The translations under genes and the position numbers were made by a program. The notes beneath the pieces are model-generated. The model did not search any database. It saw only the letters and a program-made list of their open reading frames with translations, and was not told the origin of the DNA. Below are positions 32,953 through 40,252 of a DNA stretch of 64,000 bases, in pieces. How positions within the stretch are numbered: the first letter of the stretch is position 1; every line of letters begins with the position of its first letter. The stretch comes from a virus: IMG/VR virus record IMGVR_UViG_3300018432_000014, positions 1-64,000 of that record; one strand, given 5' to 3'.

Positions 32953-33102
32953 ATGGACAACGCAGTAACACGGTACGAGATCGCGGTCGCCAAGATGAAA
33001 GACGCGGAAGCGCGCAACCTGTCACGCACGACGATCGCCAAGCGTTGGCGCGAAGTTTTCGCGGCAGAAGACGCTCTGAAAGCTCGCGATTTCTACCGCT
33101 GA
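32953..33102 (+). CDS. 49-residue leaderless hypothetical protein
   Basis: MDNAVTRYEIAVAKMKDAEA... a charged helical micro-protein ending FYR, too short for standard gene calls. Support comes from the promoter copy ending 6 nt before its ATG and the hairpin after its stop. Confidence 0.6.
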   Translation: MDNAVTRYEIAVAKMKDAEARNLSRTTIAKRWREVFAAEDALKARDFYR

Positions 33103-33110
33103 AAACACCG

Positions 33111-33128
33111 GGGCCCTCTCGAGGGCCC
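33111..33128. terminator. GC hairpin between cassettes
   Basis: GGGCCCTC, TC loop, GAGGGCCC, directly after the 49-residue gene. Confidence 0.5.
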
Positions 33129-33139
33129 GCGCCGCTCGG

Positions 33140-33159
33140 GTGTAGCCCCGGGGCCACAC
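33140..33159. repeat. 20-bp palindrome copy 5
   Basis: GTGTAGCCCC/GGGGCCACAC between two cassettes. Confidence 0.85.
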
Positions 33160-33181
33160 GGCAGCAATCGACCCGCGCCGG

Positions 33182-33220
33182 TGAAATACCGCTAGCGCTT
33201 TTCAAGACCTGAGCTAGAGT
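33182..33220 (+). promoter_or_regulatory. 39-bp repeated promoter, copy 6
   Basis: TAGAGT, 6 nt (CAAAAC), ATG 33227. A copy of the 20-bp palindrome lies 22 nt upstream. Confidence 0.85.
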
Positions 33221-33226
33221 CAAAAC

Positions 33227-33457
33227 ATGGAAACGAAATCGACCCGCGCCGCTAGGTTCGACGCTCTTCTTGCGGCAGCTGCCGCCCGCACACCGGGATA
33301 CGCTGCAGCCGCCGCCCGTTGCGCGGCAGAAAACGCCGCTCTCAAGACGCGCGACCTCGCCGACGCACATCGTGCGAGCCGTAGCCCGCGACCCGACGGC
33401 GGCGAGGATGACGGTTGGGGTGACTATTGCTCGCCCCGATCGGCTTTCGAGGTGTGA
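33227..33457 (+). CDS. Small Ala-rich leaderless protein
   Basis: 76 residues, dominated by Ala/Arg (LLAAAAARTPGYAAAAAR). An acidic, aromatic end GGEDDGWGDYCS. Function unknown. Confidence 0.55.
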   Translation: METKSTRAARFDALLAAAAARTPGYAAAAARCAAENAALKTRDLADAHRASRSPRPDGGEDDGWGDYCSPRSAFEV

Positions 33458-33493
33458 AATACCGCTAGCGCTTTTCAAGACCTGAGCTAGGAT
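33455..33493 (+). promoter_or_regulatory. 39-bp repeated promoter, copy 7
   Basis: TAGGAT, 6 nt (CTGAGC), ATG 33500. It begins within the last codons of the previous gene. Confidence 0.85.
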
Positions 33494-33499
33494 CTGAGC

Positions 33500-33721
33500 A
33501 TGGACACGAAGCAAGCCCTCAAGTTGATTTACCGCCACACACACCGCGATTCGCGCGGAACACTCTCGGATTGCAAGACGATCCTCGTCTACCGCAACGG
33601 GACCTGCCTCGTGCCGCTCGAGGCCCTCACGGCTGCCGAGATTGCCGAGCGCTTGCCGCTCGCAGAACGCCGCGAAGCCGAGCGGCTCGAGAAGATCGCA
33701 GCGAAAAAGGCGGCGAAATGA
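33500..33721 (+). CDS. Small leaderless hypothetical protein
   Basis: 73 residues (MDTKQALKLIYRHTHRDSRG...), with a Lys/Ala C-terminal helix KKAAK. ATGA-coupled to the next gene, so this cassette holds two genes. Confidence 0.65.
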   Translation: MDTKQALKLIYRHTHRDSRGTLSDCKTILVYRNGTCLVPLEALTAAEIAERLPLAERREAERLEKIAAKKAAK

Positions 33722-33912
33722 TCACCCGCGCACAACTCGACTCGCACGTCTGCGACCGATCGCGATCGTGGTGGGCACACGACGCACAAGGGATCCCGCT
33801 CTGTCGGGTCTGCGACACCTGCGAGCGTGCCAAGCTCTCGCGATACCGGCCCGAGATCCTGAGCGGATACGATCAATCTGACGTCGACGAGCCGATCGAG
33901 GCAGACGACTGA
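33718..33912 (+). CDS. Small Cys-containing phage protein
   Basis: 64 residues. WWAHDAQGIPLCRVCDTCER and SRYRPEILSGYDQSDVDEPI form a pattern that recurs in many phage small proteins: one zinc knuckle followed by a YRPEIL...GY motif. Function unknown. Confidence 0.75.
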   Translation: MITRAQLDSHVCDRSRSWWAHDAQGIPLCRVCDTCERAKLSRYRPEILSGYDQSDVDEPIEADD

Positions 33913-34072
33913 TCCCGGGGCCCTCGAGCCCGTGCCGGGCCCGGCAATCGGAGCCCGGCCCTCGAGCCCGTGCCCGGCGACCCGCGCCGCTCGAGAGCTG
34001 CAGCTCGGGCCCGTGCCGACTCGAGGGCCCGCGCCGCTCGAGAAGCCCGCGCCGACAATCGACCGGGGCCGT

Positions 34073-34111
34073 TGAAATACCGCTAGCGCTTTTCAAGGCC
34101 TGAGCTAGATT
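34073..34111 (+). promoter_or_regulatory. 39-bp repeated promoter, copy 8
   Basis: TAGATT, 6 nt, ATG 34118. Confidence 0.85.
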
Positions 34112-34117
34112 CAAAAC

Positions 34118-34423
34118 ATGGCAAACGAAGTCGCAAACACCATCGTCGCGCAACTCAGCAATCGCGGTCTTTTCATGCTTGGCGCGAAAGACCTCGTCGC
34201 AGGCGAAAACAGCCTCACCTTCAAGATCGGCCGGAACAGCAAGACGATCTCGCACATCCGGATCACGCTCGATGCGAGCGACACCTACACGGTCGAGTCG
34301 ATCCGAGTGCGCAAGAGTGCGGGCGTGCCGGTCGTGCGGATCGTCGAGACCTGCGGCGACGTGTATGCGGACAGTCTCAAGCGCACGATCGAGACGTTTA
34401 CCGGCATGTACATGAGCTTGTGA
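34118..34423 (+). CDS. Small leaderless hypothetical protein
   Basis: 101 residues with strand-rich segments (FKIGRNSKTISHIRITLD, YTVESIRVRKSAGVPVVRIV) and an acidic helix near the end. I have seen this pattern in other phage small-gene regions, without known function. Confidence 0.7.
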   Translation: MANEVANTIVAQLSNRGLFMLGAKDLVAGENSLTFKIGRNSKTISHIRITLDASDTYTVESIRVRKSAGVPVVRIVETCGDVYADSLKRTIETFTGMYMSL

Positions 34424-34432
34424 GAGGCCGCG

Positions 34433-34453
34433 CCGCTCGAGAATCTCGAGCGG
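34433..34453. terminator. Perfect GC hairpin between cassettes
   Basis: CCGCTCGAG, loop AAT, CTCGAGCGG, between the cassette ending 34423 and the next promoter fragment. Confidence 0.55.
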
Positions 34454-34466
34454 CTGCCGGGGCTTG

Positions 34467-34490
34467 TGAAATACCGCCAGCGCTTTTCGG
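34467..34490 (+). promoter_or_regulatory. Truncated copy of the repeated promoter
   Basis: The left part is intact (TGAAATACCGCCAGCGC), but the -10 half is missing. The next gene is instead served by a CGGGAC element. Confidence 0.7.
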
Positions 34491-34539
34491 GCCCGCGCCG
34501 AAAATCGGCTCGATGGCCCTGGACATCAGGGCCTGCATC

Positions 34540-34545
34540 CGGGAC
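34540..34545 (+). promoter_or_regulatory. CGGGAC element of the gene at 34555
   Basis: GCATCCGGGAC followed by 9 nt (CACTAAACG) and ATG. The 9-nt spacing equals that at 36744, 46097, 49598 and 54170. Confidence 0.65.
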
Positions 34546-34554
34546 CACTAAACG

Positions 34555-34815
34555 ATGGCAAGCAAGAAAAAACCGACGGACCTCACGACTCAGATACTGA
34601 TCCAAATTCGCGATGAGATCCGGCAGACAAACGAGCGACTCGAGCGACTCGAGCGCCGGCAGACCGACTCGGAAACGCGATTGGCGACCGAGCTTGTCGC
34701 GCTCGCGAAAGCCGTCAACGATGTACGCGTGCTGATCATCGACATGCGTCAGGATCAGCGCCGCATGGAAGCGCTCGAGGAACGCGTGCTCCATGTCGAG
34801 CGCAAGGTGAGCTGA
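34555..34815 (+). CDS. Coiled-coil small protein
   Basis: 86 residues. Nearly all heptad-like (IRQTNERLERLERRQTDSE, then RRMEALEERVLHVERKV), so an oligomeric coiled coil is likely. Serves as the only member of this cassette driven by a CGGGAC element. Confidence 0.65.
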   Translation: MASKKKPTDLTTQILIQIRDEIRQTNERLERLERRQTDSETRLATELVALAKAVNDVRVLIIDMRQDQRRMEALEERVLHVERKVS

Positions 34816-34839
34816 TTCTCGAGCGGTCTCGAGCGGTTG

Positions 34840-34878
34840 TGAAATACCGCTAGCGCTTTTCAAAGACCGAGCTAAGCT
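34840..34878 (+). promoter_or_regulatory. 39-bp repeated promoter, copy 10
   Basis: TAAGCT, 6 nt (CTGGTT), ATG 34885. Confidence 0.8.
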
Positions 34879-34884
34879 CTGGTT

Positions 34885-35061
34885 ATGACAACGACGAGCA
34901 ACGCGAAGACCTGGATTGTGGCCGAGTATCGCAACGACGACTTTTTCGGGCAGACCGAGAACCTCACTCAGAAAGAGGCGACCGACCTCGCAAACAAGAT
35001 GAGGGCAGCCGGTCTCGAGGTGACGATCGCAGACGGCCCGGGCGACCTCGAGAGCTTCTGA
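34885..35061 (+). CDS. 58-residue leaderless hypothetical protein
   Basis: MTTTSNAKTWIVAEYRNDDFF... with KEATDLANKMRAAGLEVTIA, an alpha/beta pattern, ending GDLESF. It is not in a standard gene call but has the promoter spacing of the regulon. Confidence 0.65.
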   Translation: MTTTSNAKTWIVAEYRNDDFFGQTENLTQKEATDLANKMRAAGLEVTIADGPGDLESF

Positions 35062-35123
35062 GACCCGATCGGGCCCGGCAAACACCGGGCCCGCGCCGTT
35101 TCCGAGCCGCGCAGACGACCTCG

Positions 35124-35162
35124 TGAAATACAGCTAGCGCTTTTCAAGACTTGAGCTAGAGT
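35124..35162 (+). promoter_or_regulatory. 39-bp repeated promoter, copy 11
   Basis: TAGAGT, 6 nt (CAACTC), ATG 35169. Confidence 0.85.
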
Positions 35163-35168
35163 CAACTC

Positions 35169-35708
35169 ATGGACAGCAACGCAACCGAGATGTCGACCGA
35201 GGCCAAAAAGATTCACCCTTTCGAGCGCAACGGTCTCGGGATCGCGCCCTTCAAATACGTAGGGTTCTACGTCTCGAAATACCAGGCGATCCCGGGCGAC
35301 CCGAGCTGCCCGATTCAGCCCGGCAGCTCGTGCGACCATTGCGGCACGGCGATCATGAATGTCTGCCGGATCAAGTCGGCCGACGGTCGCGAATTCAAGG
35401 TCGGATCCGACTGCGTTGGCAAGGTCGGGCGCGCGCACGATGCCGCTCTCTTGACCGCCGTCGAGGCCGCCGCCCGGAAACGTGCCGGCGCCGCTCGTAA
35501 GAGCCTCGCAGCGGCCCGCGCTGCAGAGCTGGCGACCTTGCTCGCAACCGAGACGGTCCGGGCGACCCTGGCCCTGCAGCCGCACCCGCACCCCTACCGC
35601 GCCGGGCTCGGTGACACGCTTCTCGACGCGATCGAGTTCTCGGTCAAGCGCAGCGGCGCCGCTGGCATCGCTCGCACGCTCAAGACGGTCAAGGCGCAGA
35701 TCGCCTGA
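35169..35708 (+). CDS. Phage zinc-binding protein, leaderless
   Basis: 179 residues. FERNGLGIAPFKYVGFYVSK, then SSCDHCGTAIMNVCRIKSAD and FKVGSDCVGKVG, form a pattern I recognise from several phage genomes: a zinc-binding fold followed by an Ala-rich helix. Cys at about 54, 57, 65 and 79 are the likely ligands. Function unknown. Confidence 0.75.
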   Translation: MDSNATEMSTEAKKIHPFERNGLGIAPFKYVGFYVSKYQAIPGDPSCPIQPGSSCDHCGTAIMNVCRIKSADGREFKVGSDCVGKVGRAHDAALLTAVEAAARKRAGAARKSLAAARAAELATLLATETVRATLALQPHPHPYRAGLGDTLLDAIEFSVKRSGAAGIARTLKTVKAQIA

Positions 35709-35712
35709 CCGG

Positions 35713-35730
35713 GGCCCCTCTCGAGGGCCC
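35713..35730. terminator. GC hairpin between cassettes
   Basis: GGGCCCCTC paired with GAGGGCCC after the stop at 35708. Confidence 0.5.
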
Positions 35731-35830
35731 GAGCGGCTCGAGGGCAGGAGGCCCGCTGCCCGAGCATGTCGCTCGAAATCCGCGCCGCTCGAGGGCTGCA
35801 GCGGTTCGCAGAGAAATCGACTCGGTCAGA

Positions 35831-35869
35831 TGAAATACCGCTAGCGCATTTCAAGACCTCGGCTAGGCT
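35831..35869 (+). promoter_or_regulatory. 39-bp repeated promoter, copy 12
   Basis: TAGGCT, 6 nt (CTAGAC), ATG 35876. Confidence 0.85.
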
Positions 35870-35875
35870 CTAGAC

Positions 35876-36667
35876 ATGGACACGAACAAACCGACTCTCA
35901 GCGTGAATCTCATCGCAATCGTCGACGGCTACCTCAGCGGCAAGCGCCGCGAGAAGTTTCGCGACAGCATCTCGATTCTCAACCGCTCGCTCGCACAAGG
36001 TGCCTGGACACCGCGGGGCTCGGTCAAGGCGAGCGCTGGTTTCTATCAGGGTCTCGCGAAAAAGATCGGCAATCTTCAACCTTACGAGCTTGACGCATGC
36101 GTACGCTACGGCCAGCCGATGCGGTCGGTGACACTTACAGACGAGATGTGCATGCAACTGTCGTCGTCTCGCGTGTTGCGCGCTTGGGTCACGCTCTGCT
36201 CGGAAGTCGCTGCAGCTCGCGCGTTTCTCGATGCGGCCCGCCCGACGCCGGTTGTCACGGCGATCGGTCTCTCGCCGAAAGTCACGAAGACTCTGAAAGA
36301 CTGCAATCTCGACATCGATCTCGCGACGATCAAGCCCGCGAAGATCAGCTTTTACGAAGTGCAGGCGCGCGATAAGGCCGGCGAATTGCGGGTTGATCGC
36401 GACGGTAAGCCGGTGATGGAGCGAGTCTATTTCGTCGACTGGAGCGCGGGTTGCCTTTTCAACCGGTCGCGGTTTGCGATGGGTGACGGCTGCCACGCTT
36501 GCGGCAAGACGATCCCGAGCGGCCGATTCGTGCCGATCGAGGCGAGCTGCAAGAAGCTCGGGCAGAAGGTCGCCCTCTGGCTCGGCTGCGACTGCGCGCG
36601 GAACATCTTTGGCGTCAAGGACATCGGCATCGACAAGAATGCGAAAGCGCCGACCGCGGGCGAGTGA
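35876..36667 (+). CDS. Zinc-motif hypothetical protein, leaderless
   Basis: 263 residues, the longest of this cassette array. A helical N-terminal half is followed by ERVYFVDWSAGCLFNRSRFA and CHACGKTIPSGRFVPIEASC, with further Cys pairs (LGCDCARN). It resembles the 35169 gene in having a C-terminal zinc site but is not obviously homologous. Function unknown. Confidence 0.7.
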   Translation: MDTNKPTLSVNLIAIVDGYLSGKRREKFRDSISILNRSLAQGAWTPRGSVKASAGFYQGLAKKIGNLQPYELDACVRYGQPMRSVTLTDEMCMQLSSSRVLRAWVTLCSEVAAARAFLDAARPTPVVTAIGLSPKVTKTLKDCNLDIDLATIKPAKISFYEVQARDKAGELRVDRDGKPVMERVYFVDWSAGCLFNRSRFAMGDGCHACGKTIPSGRFVPIEASCKKLGQKVALWLGCDCARNIFGVKDIGIDKNAKAPTAGE

Positions 36668-36718
36668 AACTTTCTCGAGGGCTCGGGTCGAATATCGGCC
36701 CGAGCCTATTGCATACGG

Positions 36719-36734
36719 GTCCCGCATCCGGGAC
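36719..36734 (+). promoter_or_regulatory. GTCCCG-CATC-CGGGAC element
   Basis: Full 16-bp inverted repeat. The ATG of the next gene lies 9 nt after CGGGAC (ACTAAAGGT), which predicts a leaderless start near a CACTAA -10. Confidence 0.75.
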
Positions 36735-36743
36735 ACTAAAGGT

Positions 36744-37052
36744 ATGGATTACGTCAGCAAGACGGGGCTCGCGAAAATGCGCAAGGTCGTGAGAGAGACT
36801 CGAGCGCTTTATGCGGAGGCCCGATGGGTTGCGCTCGCAGCCGGCAGACAGGCTCGGTCGCGTGACACGAGCCGAGCCCGGCTGATCCTCGAAGACGCAC
36901 TCGACGCGGCTCTCGAGGCTCGCCAGACCATGCGGCATTACGCAGGCGTGCTTGCCAAGATGGAGGCTCTCCCGATCGAGCCGCATGCAGGTCGAGTGAG
37001 CCCGGCTGCGCTCGCTCGGCTGCGCTCGCTCGGCCGACTCAATCCGGCTTGA
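36744..37052 (+). CDS. Helical hypothetical protein
   Basis: 102 residues, Arg/Ala-rich (MDYVSKTGLAKMRKVVRET). Its TGA overlaps the -35 box of the next promoter. Transcribed from the CGGGAC element. Confidence 0.6.
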   Translation: MDYVSKTGLAKMRKVVRETRALYAEARWVALAAGRQARSRDTSRARLILEDALDAALEARQTMRHYAGVLAKMEALPIEPHAGRVSPAALARLRSLGRLNPA

Positions 37053-37076
37053 CCGTACACCGGACAAGGGTACACT
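37049..37076 (+). promoter_or_regulatory. Sigma-70-type promoter of the XRE gene
   Basis: TTGACC at 37049-37054, 16 nt, TACACT at 37071-37076. An ordinary -35/-10 pair, unlike the repeated promoters. Confidence 0.55.
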
Positions 37077-37078
37077 CA

Positions 37079-37138
37079 ATGAGTTACCGGTGTCACGGGC
37101 GTCGACAAACACCTCTACTGAAAATGAGGACGGCATGA
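37079..37138 (+). CDS. Possible 19-residue leader ORF upstream of XRE gene
   Basis: ATG 37079 opens a short frame (MSYRCHGRRQTPLLKMRTA) whose TGA overlaps the ATG of the repressor gene. It begins only 2 nt after TACACT, so its own translation depends on the true transcription start. It may couple or attenuate translation of the repressor, or be chance. Confidence 0.3.
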   Translation: MSYRCHGRRQTPLLKMRTA

Positions 37139-37500
37139 CTGCAAAGAAGACTGAATCGAAGCTCAAGCCGGGCGATCGCGAAGCAGGCGAGTTTCTCGAC
37201 GAGCTTTTGGGAGGCCCGCTGACGTTTGGTGCGATGGTTCGCTCGACTCGAATGACAGACAATTTCACGCTCGCGACGTTCGCGAAGAAGCTCGGTGTGT
37301 CGCGGCAATTCGTGTGTGATGTGGAACAGGGGCGGCGCGCTGTGTCGGCTGTTACGGCTGCGAAATGGGCTCGGTTGCTTGGCTACGCAGAGGCCGTATG
37401 GATTGCGCTTGCGTTGCAAGCGTCTCTCGATGCATCCGGCCTCAAGTATCGTGTGCGCGTTGAATCAATCGCACGCTCGCGAATGCGCAAGGCGTCGTGA
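37135..37500 (+). CDS. XRE-family HTH repressor candidate
   Basis: 121 residues. A charged N-terminus precedes a Cro/C1-type HTH: FGAMVRSTRMTDNFTLATFA, then KKLGVSRQFVCDVEQGRRAV (about 54-74). It is likely to be a phage regulator and a candidate reader of the GTCCCG or 39-bp elements around it. A C-terminal helix follows; no peptidase domain is present, so it is not LexA/CI-like. Confidence 0.75.
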   Translation: MTAKKTESKLKPGDREAGEFLDELLGGPLTFGAMVRSTRMTDNFTLATFAKKLGVSRQFVCDVEQGRRAVSAVTAAKWARLLGYAEAVWIALALQASLDASGLKYRVRVESIARSRMRKAS

Positions 37501-37504
37501 TCCA

Positions 37505-38542
37505 GTGAGCACGCCAGCGAACATGTTCGACGCGACTCGGCTCAGTGCGAGCTACGCGTTGCAGTTTTCGAAAGCATGGTTGAGCGATCCTCTTTCGACG
37601 GCGTCTGCTCTCACCGAGCGGATTTGCGAGCGCATGCATTTCCGAAAGCCGAAGGACGATCCCGAGGCGGACGGCGCCTATCACACCGTGCTGATGAACA
37701 CGCTCATTTGCGGTCGGTGGGCCATGGCTGGGCTACCGGTTGTGACTCTCGGGCATCGTACGGCGGCGGCTCTCATGGCGACTCGGATGAAGCCGGAGGA
37801 TGCTGAGGAATTCGTGCGCGCGCCGTGGCCCGCATTCGCGATCCGGCTGCCGGTGCCGTTGCTCACGATCGAAAAGCAGGGAGTGCTACTCGACGCGAAT
37901 CTCGTGATGGTGACGAGTGTGCCGAGAGAGCATGTGCACGCGAGCGACGGCCTGCCCGGGCGCGAGAGGTGGTGGTACAAGCTCGTCGCGCTCGATTCTG
38001 AAGATCTGCCCGACGTTGCGATGATGCCGCCCGAGACGATCGGGTTTCTAGGCGGCCTCAACATTTGGGGCTTCAACATGCCGACTCGGTATCTCGCGAC
38101 GCCCGACACGAGTGACGAAGAAGGTTTCACGAGATGGGATCTTCGCGAGACGGTCTCGAGCGACCAACGCTCGGATCAGATGGTGCGATCGTTGATCATC
38201 GCATGCTGTCTGTATCTCAGCGGCGACCCGCTCTCGAGGGCCGCTCGGACAGAGGGCGAGGGCGCAGTCACGATCACGACTCGCTCGAGGGCGCAGCGAC
38301 ACGGCGACGATCTGCCGGGCTACACCGAGCACGAGATCCGATCGTCGATCAAGATCAACCTGCATCACGCGATCCGCGACTACGTCAAGCACGGCGGCGG
38401 CACACCATCGGTGCAGACGCTCGTCGCTGGCCACTGGAAACGCCAAGCTCACGGCCCGGGCCGGACCGAGCGCCGGATCATTCACGTGCAACCGTATTGG
38501 CGAGGTCCGATCGACGCGCCGGTCTCGATTCGGATCAAGTGA
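37505..38542 (+). CDS. Conserved-type hypothetical protein
   Basis: 345 residues from GTG 37505. The C-terminus, VQTLVAGHWKRQAHGPGRTE, then IIHVQPYWRGP, is a pattern common in plasmid and phage proteins of unknown function (GHWR...R...I.P...GP). A glycine-rich centre and strands indicate a globular enzyme-like fold, with no assigned activity. Confidence 0.6.
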   Translation: MSTPANMFDATRLSASYALQFSKAWLSDPLSTASALTERICERMHFRKPKDDPEADGAYHTVLMNTLICGRWAMAGLPVVTLGHRTAAALMATRMKPEDAEEFVRAPWPAFAIRLPVPLLTIEKQGVLLDANLVMVTSVPREHVHASDGLPGRERWWYKLVALDSEDLPDVAMMPPETIGFLGGLNIWGFNMPTRYLATPDTSDEEGFTRWDLRETVSSDQRSDQMVRSLIIACCLYLSGDPLSRAARTEGEGAVTITTRSRAQRHGDDLPGYTEHEIRSSIKINLHHAIRDYVKHGGGTPSVQTLVAGHWKRQAHGPGRTERRIIHVQPYWRGPIDAPVSIRIK

Positions 38543-38572
38543 CGGCCGAGATCGAAGACTCGGTGCAACCTC

Positions 38573-38701
38573 GTGAGTAAGGTCTCGGACGATGTGGCGG
38601 CATGGTACGCGGGGAGATCCCGCGGCGCCTCTGTCAGGTGGGTCATGAAACACCGCTGCATCGTTCTCGGCTGGCCAAGACAGGCGATCGACTTCCCGTG
38701 A
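38573..38701 (+). CDS. Short hypothetical protein
   Basis: 42 residues from GTG 38573 (MSKVSDDVAAWYAGR...), fitting the only gap before the next gene. No motif, and coding potential alone is weak. Confidence 0.3.
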   Translation: MSKVSDDVAAWYAGRSRGASVRWVMKHRCIVLGWPRQAIDFP

Positions 38702-38715
38702 ATCCGTGGGCCCGC

Positions 38716-38735
38716 GTGTGGCCCCGGGATTACAC
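38716..38735. repeat. 20-bp palindrome copy 6
   Basis: GTGTGGCCCC/GGGATTACAC upstream of the gene at 38767. Confidence 0.8.
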
Positions 38736-38766
38736 GCTCGGTTACCCTCTCGAGAGAGGTGACACC

Positions 38767-39555
38767 ATGAGCAAGGATCTGCGGTCGATCAACGAAGTAA
38801 ATGCATTGGGCGATCGCGTGTTCGGCGATCCCGGTACGACTCAGCGTGAGTGCGGAACAGTCGTCGAGGTCGACAAGACCACTCGACGGTGCCGAGTGCA
38901 GTGGGATTCGGGGCTGTCGACGTATGCCGAGCACGAGAACCTCGAGCCCGAGGATCTCAACAAGGTCGCTCGACGGCCGCTCGTACGAGCGGGCAACGTG
39001 CTCAAAGACAAGGGCCCCGACACGGCGGTTGCGACACCGACCGCGACGAAGCCCCGTGAGACGCTAGGCGGCGTCGTGCACGTCTCGGTCGGCGAAGTAC
39101 CTGCGGTCGGCGACGAGTCGGGTGTGCCGCCCGTGCAGGTCAGCAATCGGCGTGTTTCGGAGAGGCCGCGCGCAGAGGCCGCGATCGACGACGAGACCGA
39201 CTCGATTGTGCAGGGGCAACACGAGCGCGACGACGAGACGCTTCGCAAGCTCGAGGCCGGCGCCTCGAAGGGCGAGACCTCGAAGACGTCGACGGGTGAG
39301 CCTTGGAAGCCCGGCGCCGAGACCGCGAAGCTCGACACCGCGAAGGTCGAGACCGACGGCAACGTGCAGGCGCGCGAGACGCCCGACGGTGTGCAGGTGC
39401 GGAACACCCCGGACGCTCCGAATGCTGCAGCGCCCGAGGCTCAGCCGCTCGGCAAGGTCGCGATCGAAAAAGACGACGACGAGGCTGATGACGAAGACGA
39501 CGACGAGAGCACAACCGTAGTCGACGCGTCCAAGAAGCCCGCCTCGGCCGAATAG
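38767..39555 (+). CDS. Acidic low-complexity hypothetical protein
   Basis: 262 residues from ATG 38767 after GAGAGAGGTGACACC. A small KOW/SH3-like N-terminal segment (TVVEVDKTTRRCRVQWDSG, about 37-55) is followed by a long Pro/Thr/Glu-rich disordered region and an acidic DDDEADDEDDDES tail. The upstream extension overlaps a palindrome and is not used. Function unknown. Confidence 0.6.
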   Translation: MSKDLRSINEVNALGDRVFGDPGTTQRECGTVVEVDKTTRRCRVQWDSGLSTYAEHENLEPEDLNKVARRPLVRAGNVLKDKGPDTAVATPTATKPRETLGGVVHVSVGEVPAVGDESGVPPVQVSNRRVSERPRAEAAIDDETDSIVQGQHERDDETLRKLEAGASKGETSKTSTGEPWKPGAETAKLDTAKVETDGNVQARETPDGVQVRNTPDAPNAAAPEAQPLGKVAIEKDDDEADDEDDDESTTVVDASKKPASAE

Positions 39556-39569
39556 GGTCGAGAGAGTTC

Positions 39570-39613
39570 GGCCCGTTGCCGGGCGAGTGAACCGGCCAAC
39601 TCACGAACGGGCC
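39570..39613. repeat. Nested inverted repeats after the acidic gene
   Basis: GGCCCGTT and AACGGGCC enclose GAGT...ACTC. It could be a structured 3' end or terminator; no T-run follows. Confidence 0.4.
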
Positions 39614-39750
39614 TAGCCGTTGATCCCAACCCGGGATCTCTGGCGACGAAACAACATGGGTGACAGTCGGGAGAGACCGGCATTCAATCCGAGCGGCGTC
39701 CGTGCTTATCTTGCGGGGTACTAGTGCAGACTGTCACCTCGAGCGAGCCC

Positions 39751-40017
39751 ATGACGAACGACCGAGCCAGCAACGTCATCCGGGCTCTAGCGGGCGCGTG
39801 GTGCCTGCTCATGTTGCTCGGCATACTCGCGGGCGTGCTGCGGCAGCTCGACGGCTCTGCGAGCCTCGAGCGGCGCACTGCAGCCATGATCGAGCCCGAG
39901 CCCGAGTCGCTGCGACAGGCGCGACGGCGGATCCGATCTCAAGCGGTGGTCAATGCTCGACTCGCACCCGAACTAGGTGCGAGCGAGGTGACTGCACATG
40001 AGGATCGACGACGCTGA
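39751..40017 (+). CDS. Small single-pass membrane protein
   Basis: 88 residues. ALAGAWCLLMLLGILAGVL is a clear membrane helix near the N-terminus, followed by a charged Arg/Glu helix that is probably cytoplasmic. GTG 39724 is an alternative start. Confidence 0.5.
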   Translation: MTNDRASNVIRALAGAWCLLMLLGILAGVLRQLDGSASLERRTAAMIEPEPESLRQARRRIRSQAVVNARLAPELGASEVTAHEDRRR

Positions 40018-40252
40018 AACGACCGACACGTTGCGCCGAGAGCGCAACGTGTATCGTGAGCTTGCAGAGCAGCAAGAGGCTGCGACCGTGAGACTCGTGA
40101 GCCATTGGCGCTCGGTTGCCGACAAGCTCTCGATATTCGAGTCGTTCGACAGAGGGGCGACGGCTGCATATCGATGCGCTGCGAACGAGCTTAGCGAAGA
40201 GTTCTCGAGTCTCAAGCCAGTCAAGGACAAGCCACTCGAGGGCAAGTCATGA
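39998..40252 (+). CDS. Helical hypothetical protein
   Basis: 84 residues (MRIDDAETTDTLRRERNVYR...), charged, helical. It starts inside the previous gene and is ATGA-coupled to the next. Confidence 0.6.
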   Translation: MRIDDAETTDTLRRERNVYRELAEQQEAATVRLVSHWRSVADKLSIFESFDRGATAAYRCAANELSEEFSSLKPVKDKPLEGKS

